Below, piece after piece: positions 10,770 through 22,800 of a stretch of 64,000 bases of DNA (position 1 is its first letter; every line of letters starts with the position of its first letter). The position numbers were made by a program, and so were the translations under genes. Location of the stretch: the NCBI GenBank assembly GCA_011634665.1, contig WAEK01000006.1, forward strand, positions 1,306,001 through 1,370,000. The letters are read 5' to 3'. The notes under the pieces were generated by a model. The model had not been told where the DNA came from and ran no database searches. It saw nothing but the letters and a program-made list of their open reading frames with translations. Source of the stretch: Mortierella sp. BCC40632 (Eukaryota > Mortierellomycota > Mortierellomycetes > Mortierellales > Mortierellaceae).

Positions 10770-11521
10770 TTACTCGTACTTGTGGGCAATGTCCTTCCAT
10801 TGGCGCTAAAGAGAGAGAGAGAATGAGAGAAAAATAGAGATAGTCCAGATATAGTCAGTATCAGGGACTCTTAATATACATGCTAGTATAGTCAACAAAA
10901 TGGAGACGCGTCGATACGCCAATAGTAGCTTGCGATATTCTCTAGCAAGAAGCACTAGAGTGGACAAAAAAAAAGAAAAAGAAAAAAAAAAGGGATATTC
11001 CAACGGTCCTCATAAAAAAAATGTCCCTAGTCTCTCCATTGTCGAATGCGATTCGTGATAGTTGAAGTTAATCTGGACGCGTAGAAAGCCTAGGAGTGTT
11101 GATCCAATGATGGTGGCGTGCTTCAGGTTCCTTGTCTCCATGTCCAATAAAAGATTGATAAAACGTTCCCTTCCACTCAGCCTCTTGTAGTCGGTCTGCT
11201 CCAATAGGGTGTGGCTCTAGCGCACCCGCCGCGTTGAGGAGGACAAGAGAGCGAGCGCGACTAAACTTGAAAGAAATGACGCCAAAGAAAAGGAGAAAAA
11301 AAGAAAAAAAAAAAGAAGACTGAAGTTGCCATGTTCATGCTACTTACGCCCTTGTTAATGTTGTCCCAGATGCGGTCAGAGACAGAGTCAAAGACCATCT
11401 CGGCAGCAAAAGCCGAAACAAAGATGGTGGTCAAGAAAATCGAGTTGCGCTTGACGATGGTGTTGTAACCGAGGCGCGCGAAGCGGTTAGCGCTGGAACC
11501 GTTGTTGGACTTGACAGGCAT
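10770..11521 (-). CDS. QCR9: cytochrome bc1 complex subunit 9 (69 aa)
   Basis: Small single-span subunit of mitochondrial complex III (ubiquinol–cytochrome c reductase), anchored in the inner membrane near the Rieske protein and cytochrome c1. Exon 1 11348–11521 encodes 58 residues including RFARLGYNTIVKRNS, a hydrophobic helix (IFLTTIFVSAFAAEMVFD) and WDNINKG. A 542-bp intron (GTAAGT…TTTAG) leads to a 36-bp last exon, 10770–10805, encoding RQWKDIAHKYE and stop; this tail matches the family's conserved end. The phase is 0 and the length fits fungal QCR9 (about 66 aa). The tiny last exon is easy to miss. The gene is transcribed divergently from RPS21. Confidence 0.93.
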
Positions 11522-11737
11522 GATGATCTTTGTTGCAAGAGTGCTGAAGGAGGAGAAGGAGAAGGGAGACTGTGATGCGGAAGGACGGAACGATCAGCCC
11601 AATCCATGTGTTGCCGATGAAAAAAGTTCGGAATCGGTCCCCGAAATTTCGATCCATTCGTCACCGGAACTAGATAGATCGTAAATGCAACACTGCAAAA
11701 AATTTTCCTGTTTGAGGCCCTGAACTTCTGATTTATT

Positions 11738-11770
<33 letters not shown>

Positions 11771-11922
11771 CAGTGTGTGTGAGAGAGACAGAAACACAGA
11801 GGATATATTCTCTCGTAGAGTAGGCAGAGTGTTGGTTTCCTCCTCTACTCTTGCTTCAAAGAACCCCTGCGCATATAGGAAGAAGATCTCTTTCGAACGC
11901 ACAAATCAAAAAGACATCAGAA
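11522..11922. promoter_or_regulatory. shared divergent promoter of QCR9 and RPS21
   Basis: 401 bp separate the two start codons, so both promoters must lie here. A CCAAT box sits at 11599–11603 (GCCCAATCC). The CCAAT-binding Hap complex is known to drive respiratory-chain genes in fungi, so it could act on QCR9. A GA microsatellite lies near 11741–11770. No clear TATA box was seen. Confidence 0.55.
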
Positions 11923-12451
11923 ATGGAAACTCCTCAGATTACCCTCGAGACTTATGTCCCCCGCAAGTGGTACGAGTCCATTCTTCATCCCTGTCCATTT
12001 TCACTCTCTCCATGGCTCAGACCAGTGGAAAAGCAAGAAAAAAGAGTCTTGGAAGAATCTGGATGGATCTGTTCCTCCACCCCACGATCATATGGTCTTT
12101 TTTTCTCTTTTCGATCACTTGCTTCTTTGTCATCAAGAGCAACTCGCTTCCACCAGCTGCTCTTCCATCACTGGGACAGCATGGCTTGCAGGATTAATAC
12201 AATAATATTGGATCGACTGTTGACTTTTTGGGAGTTCCTATGAAGGATTTTTTTTTCCGTCTGATATTAACAGACTAGAAAAAGACTTTTAGGACATTCA
12301 GCCCATCACCATACAACACTCTGGAAGCAAGCCTCAGTGCCTTTGGCTCGCTTCCATTTTTTTTTTTTTTTCTCAAAAAAAAAAAAAAATACTCGGCTTC
12401 TTTGACTAATTCTCCTGTTGCTTTTGATATTACCTTTCCTTTTGATGGCAC

Positions 12452-12484
<33 letters not shown>

Positions 12485-12835
12485 TTTTTCTTTTTTTATT
12501 CTGCACCGCTTAGCTCTGCCACCAACCGTTTGATTGGCTCCAAAGACCACGCTTCTGTCCAGATCAACATTGGCGATGTTGATGCCAACGGCCGCTACAC
12601 CGGCTCGTTCACCACCTACGCTCTCAGCGGCTACGTTCGTGCCCAGAGCGAGGCCGATGACTCGCTTAACCGCCTTGCTACCAAGGATGGCTGTAAGTCT
12701 TTGTTGTTGTTGTTCAGCTCCTGATGATTTTCGAGAGGTTAGTGTGCCAGTCACTGTAAATAATCCAATTGTTAATCAACACATCACACTGCTCTTTGTT
12801 TAGTGTTGAGCATGGTCTGGAGCTACCAGAAGTAA
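11923..12835 (+). CDS. RPS21: 40S ribosomal protein S21 (85 aa)
   Basis: Component of the small ribosomal subunit (eS21). Exon 1 11923–11969 encodes [15 protein letters not shown]. After a 544-bp intron, exon 2 12514–12692 encodes the family core ([19 protein letters not shown] … [20 protein letters not shown]). After a 111-bp intron, exon 3 12804–12835 encodes [10 protein letters not shown] and stop. Junctions keep frame (phases 2 and 1). The conserved Cys of YVPRKC is made across the first junction. Length agrees with yeast Rps21 (87 aa). The long first intron behind a very short coding exon is a common ribosomal-protein gene design. Confidence 0.96.
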
Positions 12836-12944
12836 ATAACAACAACAGCAACAAACAGGCGTTTCTATCAATGGAGGCAAAGAAAAAAAAGATGCATGGA
12901 CAAGTGATCTCAGGAAGTAGTTGCTAGTGCAAATTGGCGACTTT

Positions 12945-12983
<39 letters not shown>

Positions 12984-13855
12984 AAAGAAAAAAGAAAAAA
13001 AGAAAAAAACTCGTTCTGTTTGACTGTTTGAGCGATTTAAGAGGCGATCTCAACTTTTTCTCTTTTTGGCGCAACTGGTCATTCTCTTCATCAAACCTAG
13101 AGACTCCAGAAAACCCCCCCCTTCCCAAAAAAAAAAAAAAAAAAAAAAACCAAAAAAAACAAAAAGAAACCTTCCACAAAAGCTTCTTCATTGTAATCTT
13201 TTTGAGATCGCGTTGCAACAAAAAACTTGAAAGTGTATTGCTATTTGTGGATGTTAATAGAATCGTTCATGTGATAGTTTTGATTCGACTGAAGCAAAAA
13301 AAAAAAAAAAGATTAGAGCCTCTCCTCCTTTAGTTCCTCCACCCCTCGCAGGCCTACTGTCTTCATGTTCTAAAAGTCTGTCCCACCCTGATACAGAATC
13401 GTGCTTCCCCCCAGAGTCGCCCCATCGGATGACAAATAGAGGTTGTTGTTGTTGTTAGTAAAGCTACTCTCTAGGCTCAAAGGTACCCAGGCATCAATCC
13501 CTAATCCTCTTCTTCATTTCTGTCCACTTTCTTTTGCAAGAGAGAGAACCTTTCAGAACCATTCAGGACTGAGGTGGATCACAAATTGTTAATTTTATTT
13601 TGCTTTATTTTGTTCTTTGAAGAAGCAATTCCAATCTACATAAATTCCCTTACACTCACACAACTCAATGCTCTTCTTTGAGGTGGACCCTAACTAAGGC
13701 CATCAAAATATAATTCTCTCTCTCTCTCTCTCTCCTCCTTTTCCCCTTTTTTTGATAGAGAGAAAAGCTTAGTTCTGACTTCATGCTTCTTCGCTACCTT
13801 CGTTTTTTTTTTTCCTTTCTTAGATACAATGCAAGATATAGAATCTTATGCCGGC
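12836..13855. other. intergenic between convergent 3' ends
   Basis: Lies between the stops of RPS21 (plus) and the giant Cys-rich gene (minus). It holds a ~33-nt T run (about 12947–12979), an A run near 13127–13149 and a CT microsatellite near 13713–13733. The two untranslated 3' regions must be here. No coding signal was seen. Confidence 0.6.
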
Positions 13856-16800
13856 TCAAGGAGCGGTGGTGGTCGTCGGGAGTATGCCTTGACTCGCCCG
13901 CATGCAATCTAAAATAAGTCCAGAAGCATTTGCAAAGATATACAATGGCTTCGTGACCTGAGATGCAATCGAAAGAGATTTGACAATCCTTGGAATACCA
14001 CTGAGTAAGGAATAAGCGGACTCGACATCCGCTATATCTCCACCTTCTACCGCAAGGAAGAATCCATCCGCAAGAACCTTGATCGCATTGGCAGCAAGTA
14101 TACCAGCATTCTTGTCAACCTTGGAAATCGTGGCCAGTAAGGACGTGATAAGGAACTTCATGATGGTAATAATACCGAAACAATCCTTCGCATATCCACT
14201 ACATTCACCCGCAATATTTAGAATATCAAACACATTGCGCAGGTAGTTCGATAACGACTTCGTGACCGTACTATTCTGTGGCAGGACCAAAGACAGTTGA
14301 TAGAGGCCGTTGACGAGAGAGACAGTCGAATTAATTGCTGCCGAGGAACCAGTCTCCAAATCGGTTTGACGCTGCTTCAATTCGTTCATCAGTGGGTCCG
14401 CAATAAAAGGACCGACTTCTGGGATGGATCTGACTGTGTTGTTCATGAATTTGACAAGGTCATCCATCATTCCTCTGAGTCGATTTAGGTATCCTGTACA
14501 CACGTCTGAGAATGCAGTGACATTAAGGCCTATTTATACCCATTGTTTTTTTTTTTTTTTTTTTTTTTGGATAGTTAGCATCCTTTTCATATTGACTAAA
14601 ATTTGGCCCAGAAAAAAAAAAAAAAAAAAAAAGCATCAAACGAACAACTGTTTGCACTTACCAATGCACGACAATGCATTTGTAGCTACATTATAGATAA
14701 CATCGATCGTGTCCGAGATTTGACCAAACAAGGCTTGATTTCCTGCAGTCTGACCAATGAGCGTGTTAATCCTCCTAGCGATATCGACCAGCTTGGTAGG
14801 GTCCTTCGTGGTGATCACGGAATTGATATCGTTTGTGATGCTCTGGAGCTGAGTGGACACAGAATTAAGCACCGTTACATTCGCGCCTGGTAAGGTAGCT
14901 AGAGCAGTAATCATGGCATTGCTACTGCTGACTACATCATTAAAGAGCTTGGTCGCTCCTGAACAGTCGTTACTGCCCACTCCGGTGCACTTATTAAGGT
15001 TCTCAATAGCAGCTTGTAACGGGAAAAGAACCGATGCCACAGGTTCTACAAGTGCTTTCGTGCCCGTAGCATTCAAGGCCAAGATACGAAGGATCCCAGG
15101 AACAAATCCTTTGACGGCTCCAAGAAGGTTTGCAGTAGTGCCTGAGAGCAAGTCGGGCTCTTCGCTATACTGACTGATCAAAGGCTTAGCAGTATTGAGT
15201 ACATTTTGAATCAGTGGGAAAATGATGGCCATCGGAGCCGTGATGTTCGCAGTACTAGTCAAGTTGTTGTTCACAAGGTTGCCAATAGGGTTGGCTCCCA
15301 AGACATCATTGACGGGCTTGAGTGCAGCGAGGGTAGCATCAATAGCACTGTTGAGAGCAGCAATCTCCTTGTTGCAGTCAAGCTGGCAGGTGTGGTTCGG
15401 GTTGGTGAACATACAACCCAATGTGCATGTTTCCAGCTTGGATGGTATAGCTCCGACGCTACTACAGCTGAAAAGCGTATTTGCGGGATATCCACAACTG
15501 GATGGGAACGTCGAGAAACATACCTAATTATCGAAATGAAAGAAGGTTGCGTCAGCAGCATGTATCGAGCAGTTTCACGAAAAGAGCTAGTATCCCAAAC
15601 TTCGAGACTTACATTGGTAGTTCCTTTGCACTTGCAAGGGTCAGCGCACAAATCAACTGGAGAGCCACTGACGCAAGCCTGGGTACCACAATCATTCAAA
15701 AGGACAGGATCTCCTCCCGCTGAACAGGAGTAAAGGGCATTCGGCAAAAGATTGCAGCTGTCTGAAAATGACGAGCCGCACTTGGAACCACTGCTTGGAC
15801 ACTTACAGTCTGTCTGACAGACACCACCAGCACATCCATTTGGACAACTTTGCGTGGTTCCTGCAGGACACATAATGACCGAGTTCGCTGAGACGGAGCA
15901 ATCCGGCTGGAATTTGTCACCGCATACACCACCGGATCCTCTGCACCTACAAGTATTGCTCACACCACAGACATCATCGGCTCCCGGAACCATTGTACAG
16001 GTCTGGTTGCCGGCGCATGGAGAATTCCTGGTCGGAAGCTTATCAGGAGCAGCACAGTTGTACAGAGTGTTGGGTTCGTAGCCACAGTTGGCTGGGAACG
16101 AGCTTCCACAGGAGAGCAAGCCCTTTCTACACGCACACGGGTCAAACTTGCATTTGTCGGGTCCAGAGAGAACATCACAGCTGAGAGTACAGGCCTCCTT
16201 TAGGGTAGGTACAGCACCAATAGCGCTGCAGTCTTTCAGCTCTTTGACATTGAAGCCGCAGGAGGAATCGAACGTCGAAGCACACACCTAAAATGTTAAT
16301 AGTAAATAAAAAGTAAACACAGTATTTAACAGACGTTTAGAGGATACCAACAGAAATAAATCGAGCAGGCCACGTCAGAAAGAAAACTGTGGCACTTACA
16401 GGCTCTGCAGCCTTGCATTCGCATAGACCAACACAGAAATCATCTTTTGGAGGTAGCGGTGAAGTAATGCTCTGAAGCGTAGCGGAGCAATTTCCTGGAC
16501 TGCAATCCTTACTGATTGTCGGTTTTTCTCCAGCCGTACACAGGTAGAGTGAATTGCTGGTCAGTCCGCAGTAAGCCGGGAATACCACGCCACATCTATT
16601 GAAGCCATCCGGGCACAAACAACTCGGGTTGATACACTCTGCTCCTGTTGGCTCTGGCTTACAGATTTCAGGAGACTGACAGTCCTCCGATTTGGTTGGC
16701 TTTTCACCCGCGCTACATTGGTAGATGGTTCCGTTCAAGAGATTGCATAGAGCCGGGAACTCGGAGCCACACCTGTCGATACCATCCTTACACAAGCAAG

Positions 16801-19800
16801 CGGGGTTGATGCACTCTGCTCCTGTTGGCTCAGGCTTACAGATTTCAGGAGACTGACAGTCCTCCGATTTGGTTGGCTTTTCACCCGCGCTACATTGGTA
16901 GATGGTTCCGTTCAAGAGATTGCATAGAGCTGGGAACTCGGAGCCGCACTTGCTGATGCCATCATTGCACAAGCAAGCGGGGTTGATACACTCTGCACCT
17001 GTTGGTTCAGGCTTACAGATTTCAGGAGACTGACAGTCCTCCGATTTGGTTGGCTTTTCACCCGCGCTACATTGGTAGACGGTTCCGTTCAAGAGATTGC
17101 ATAGAGCCGGGAACTCGGAGCCACACTTGTCAATACCATCCTTACACAAACAATCGGGATTGATACACTCTGCTCCTGTTGGCTCAGGCTTGCAAATTTC
17201 AGGAGAGACACACTGGTCATCCTTGGTTGGTTTTTCTCCTGTCGAACACTGGTAGATTGTGCTATTGTCGAGACTGCATAGAGCTGGGAACTCGGAGCCG
17301 CACTTGCTGATGCCATCATTGCACAAACAAGCGGGGTTGATACACTCTGCTCCTGCTGGTTCAGGTTTGCAAATAGTCGGGGAAGTACACTGTTGATCCT
17401 TTGATGGTTTTTCTCCAACCGTGCACTGGTAAATAGTGCTACCATCGAGGCCGCATAGAGCTGGGAATTCAGAGCCGCACTTCTCGGTACCGCTCTTGCA
17501 CAAGCAATCAGGATTGACACACTCTGCCCCTGTTGGCTGAGGCTTGCAAATATTTGGAGAGACGCACAGGTCAGCCTTGGTTGGTTTATCTCCTGCTGAA
17601 CATAGGTAGATTGTGCTGTTGTCAAGACCGCATAGACCTGGGAACTCGGAACCACACTTGCTGATGCCGTCCTTGCACAAGCAGGCAGGATTGACACATT
17701 CTGCTTCATTGCAAATATCCGGGGATACGCAAAGCTCAACCTTGGCAGGTTTTTGGCCGATCGTACATTGGTATACAGTGCTGTTGCTATAGCCGCATTC
17801 GGCAGGGAACTCGGAGCCACACTTCTTGTTGTTGTCTTTGCACAGACAGTCTGGACTGATACACTCTGCTCCGTTACAAACTTCTGGGGATATGCAAAGC
17901 TCAACCTTGGCTGGTTTCTCGCCGCCTGAACACTGGAATACGGTGTTGCTGCCATAGCCGCACTTGGCGGGGAACTCGGTACTACACTTCTTGTTGCTGT
18001 CTTTGCACAGGCAATCTGGGTCGATACATTCGGCTCCTGTCGCATTCGGCTTACAAATCTCCGCTCCTTGACACAGCTGAACTTGCACAGGTTTACCACT
18101 CGTACACTGGTAGACTGCCACCGCAGGGAGTTTGCAGACAGGGTCAAAGTCAGTAGAGCACTTGACCTGATTACCCGTACAACTACAGACTGGCTCACAA
18201 ACATCGTTGCCGTCCTGGACAATACACTTGTTGCTTGCACACCTCTCTTTGACGGTAGGAGTGGATCCTGAGCAGTCATAGAGAGTGTCGGCATCCACCG
18301 AGCACAGTCCAATCAGAGCGACACTACATGAATCTTCCTTGGTTGCACAGCGACAAGGGTTATCTGGAGGCATACAACTATCTTGTCCTGCAAGAATCTG
18401 GCAACTGTTGGTGCAATTTGTCGCAAAGGTTGGATTGGCGCCGGTACCAGAGCAGGTGTAGAGTCCAGTAGACATGAGATTGCAGGAAGCAGGGAAAGCA
18501 GAGCCGCAGACATCGTCACCATCTTTGCACTTGCATGGGTCTAGAGCGCACACATCAGAGCCATCCACAATATTACATCCAAAATCACAGTTGACCAAGA
18601 GCTGAGGAACTGCTCCAGCCCCGGCGCAAGTGAAGAGGGTGTCAGGGCTGAAATTACACTGGCTTCCAAAGACCTTGCCACAGACTGCCTCGCCATTTGT
18701 GCACTTGCAAGTATCTGGGGGCTTTGGTTTGCAGATATCGGATCCAGATTGGACAAGACATACTCCTGAGTCGCACTTGACTCCTGAAGATGGATCGGAG
18801 CCCTTACCAGAGCATTGATAAAGTGTCGACGAATCGAGATTACACTGGGCTGGGAAGACTGAGCCACACACTGGATCAGTATCATTACAGAGACATGGGT
18901 TAGGAGGCGAGGGTGGAGGGTGACACAGGTCAGGTCCAGGGAGTTCATCGCATTGACCCGAAGTGCATCGTACACCGCCAGTTGGCTGGGCTCCTTTGGC
19001 TGAACATTGATACAACGTCGCTGCGTCCAATCCACAACTGATGAGGAATGCAGAGCCACAAGTGGGATTTCCATCAGGGCACACACAAGGGTCAGGAGTG
19101 CAAAAATCAGGGCTACTAAAAACAACTGTACATCCGAACTGACAGTCTGTAGCAGATTCGGGGTTGGCACCGTCCCCTGTGCATGTGTAAAGAGTCTCTG
19201 GTTTGAGACCACACTTGCTATCAAAAACTTTGCCGCATACGCTTGTCGTGTTGGTACACTTGCAGGTGTCTGGCGGAATAGGCTTGCACACATCATCAAC
19301 GATCTGGACAATACACTCTCCTGAAGGGCATTTGACGCCATTCACAGGTTTGCTATCTTTGGCAAGGCATTGATACAGCGTTGCATTATCAAAGCCGCAT
19401 GAGCTTGGGAATGCCGATCCACAGCTTGAATATGTATCGCTGCATACACAAGGGTCCACAATAGGTTCGCATGCATCAGGGCCAGTTTGAACGATACATT
19501 TGTTCGATTCACACTTGATTCCCGGCCCCGGTTTGGCACCCTTGCTAGAACAAGAATACAGCGTACTTGCATCAAGACCGCACGTGGTTGGGAAAGTAGA
19601 GCCGCAGATAGGATCGCTATCCTTGCAGGCGCACGGATCGGGAGAGCAAACATCACTCATTCCAGCCTGAGTAACTGAACATCCGAAATTACAGTCTTCC
19701 TTTGGCTGAGGAACCGCGCCCACACCTGAGCAAGAGTAGAGAGTGTTTGTCTTGTAACCACACGTCAGATCATAAAATTTGCCGCAGACATCGGTGTCGT

Positions 19801-22800
19801 TCGTGCACTTGCAGGTGTCAGGAGGAACAGGTTTGCATATATCTCCACCTGCTTGGATGAGGCAGACTCCAGATTCGCACTTCTTCCCGGCGGTTGGGTC
19901 GACGCCCTTGCTGGAGCACTGGTATAGTGTTTGCTTGTCAAAACCACACGAGTCAGGGAATACAGAGCCGCACTGTGGCTCCCCATCTGGACAAGCACAT
20001 GGATTCGGAGAACATGAATCGGGACTATTCTCAACAATAGAGCATCCAAATGGGCAGGTAGGACCAGGGATCGGATCGGCACCAAGTTTGTGGCATGAAT
20101 AGAGGACGCTAGGTTGGAGGCCACATTGGGTATCAAAGACACTGCCGCATACCAAAGTTTCGCCTGTGCACTTGCAAGTGCTGGGAGGAACGGGCTTGCA
20201 TGCGTCTGCAGCGGGCTGAACAAGACATACTCCAGATTCGCACCTGGTTGGGGATTCTGGTTTCGCTCCCTTGGCCGGACACTGGTACAGTGATGATGGG
20301 GCAAGATTGCAGGATTCCGGGAATTCAGAACCGCATACTGGATTGGCATCCGTACAGGCACATGGGTCTGGAGCACACACGTCTGAAGCCCCCACGACAA
20401 TTGAACAACCGTGTATACACTCGGATCCTGGCTGGGGAATGGCGCCTGCCTCGGAGCAAATATACAGTGTATCCGAGTCGAGATTACAGGAAGGATCGTA
20501 GACTTTACCACAGACAGCGTTACTGTTTTGGCACACGCAGTTGCTTGGGATGGTCGGTTTGCAAACATCATTGAGGCTCTGGACAATACATACTCCCGAC
20601 TCGCACTTGGTGCCATTGCTGGGTTTGGATCCTTTGCCTGAGCAGTAAAACAAAGTTGTCTTGTCCAATCCGCAAGAGTCCGGGAAACCGGAACCACAGA
20701 CTGTGTACCCATCTTCACAGACACATGGATCAGTGACAACAGGCTTGCAAAAATCTGGGCCAGTCAATGAGATACAAGTGGTAGATTCACACTTGGTTCC
20801 TGGGCCTGGCCTAGCTCCAAAGCCCTGGCACTGGTAGAGAGTCGCGCGATCATAGTTGCACGCATCGGGGAATACGAAACCGCATACAGCATCGCCATCC
20901 GCACAGGCGCAAGGATCAGGATTGCAGGTGTCATTCAAAGTTGCCGCGGTGATTGAGCATCCGAATTGACAACTATCCTTTGGCTTGGGATCAGCACCCG
21001 GCCCTGAGCAAACGTAGAGTGTGTTGGAATCAAATTCGCACTTGCTGTCAAAGGTGTTTCCGCAGTGCTCGGCGGCTCCTTTACACTTGCAGTCGTTTGG
21101 AGGAATGGGCTTGCAAATATCTGCACCAGTCTGAACGAGACATACACCAGATTCACAAACTGCTCCAGAAGTTGGTCTTTGACCTCTTCCAGGGCATTGG
21201 TACAGTTTGACAGCGTCGAACCCACAAATGTCAGGGAGATCCGACCCACAAATGGTGTTGTTGTCCTTGCAGCCGCAAGGGTCAGGAGTGCAGATATCTT
21301 CGGCCTCCGCGATAACAGAACATCCGAACTGACAGGCAGAAGCATAACGTGGGACAGCGCCTGCACCGGAACAGACGTACAGAACATCTGGTTGGAAGTC
21401 ACACTTGCTTTCATACACCTTACCGCAGACATCATTGCTGTCGGTACACTTGCAATGGTCTGGTGGGAGAGGCTTGCAGACATCTGCAATGGTCTGAACA
21501 ATACATTCACCAGACTCGCACTTGACACCCGATTGCGGCTTGGCACCCTTGTTTGCGCATTGGAACAGTGTTGACTTGTCATATCCACATTGGTCAGGGA
21601 AGATCGATCCGCAGGTAGCATATCCGTCTAAACAGGCGCAGGGGTCTTCTGGTGGAGGCCTGCATGCGTCTGGCCCAGGCTGGGCATTGCATTGGTTCAT
21701 GTCACATATCTCTCCATCGGTAGGTTTGGCGCCAACACCTGCGCATTGGTAGAGGGTTCCTTTGTCTAAATGACAAGAGCTTGGGAATGCGGAACCACAG
21801 ACTGCGTCATCATCCACACATGCACATGGATCAGGAGTGCAAACATCATTTGTACCATTAACTGCAACCGAACATCCGTGCTTGCATTCGAAACCTGGCA
21901 CTGGGGTAGCACCTGCTCCAGCGCAAGTGTAGAGTACGTCTGGCAAGAAATGGCACTGTGGGCCATAGATCTTGCCACAGACATCAACATCATGGTGACA
22001 AATGCAGTCGGTAGGAGGCACTGGCTTGCAGATGTCGGCAATCGGCTGTGCAAGACAATGACCTGATTCGCATTTTGACGCATTTGATGGTTTAGAGTCC
22101 TTGGCGTTGCACTGGAATAAAGTTTCCTTATCAAGACCACATGAAACTGGGAAGTTCGATCCACATTTGGGGCCAATCTCCTTGCAGACACAAGGGTCAA
22201 GAGAACACATATCCGCACCATCAGCAATCACTGAGCATCCTTGGCCACAATCCTGACTCAACAGAGGATCGGCTCCCTTGGCATAGCAAGCGTAAAGAGC
22301 GTTTGGCTTAAAACCGCACGAACTGTTGAACACCTTTCCGCAAACGAATGTGCTGTCGAAACATTTGCAGGTGCTAGGAGGAATTGGTTTGCAAATGTCT
22401 TGAACTGGCTGAACAAGACACTCATTAGACTCGCATTTTTCGCCAGTGGTTGGTCGAACCCCGAGTCCTGGGCATTGGTATAGGGTTGTCTTGTTCAGTT
22501 TACAATAGTCTGGGAAGGCTGCACCGCAAGTAGGGTTACTATCCTGACAAGCGCAGGGATCCATAGTACAAGTGTCTGATCCTACGGCGATTATGGAGCA
22601 TCCAGATTTACAGTCGCTGCTTGGAGTTGGATCGGCACCGGGTCCTGAGCAAGCATATAGTGTTTCCGGCTTGAGATTGCACTTTTCCTCGAAAACCTTT
22701 CCGCAAATGGAGTCAGCGCTGACACACTTGCAACTAGGTGGAGGTGGAGGCTTGCACGCATCGGCCATTGTTTGGACAAGACACTTTCCGGAACTACACT

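Noticed and set aside
17089..18312. 407-codon minus-strand frame
   Set aside because: Out-of-frame shadow of exon 6 of the giant Cys-rich gene; the real frame has the conserved cysteine pattern.
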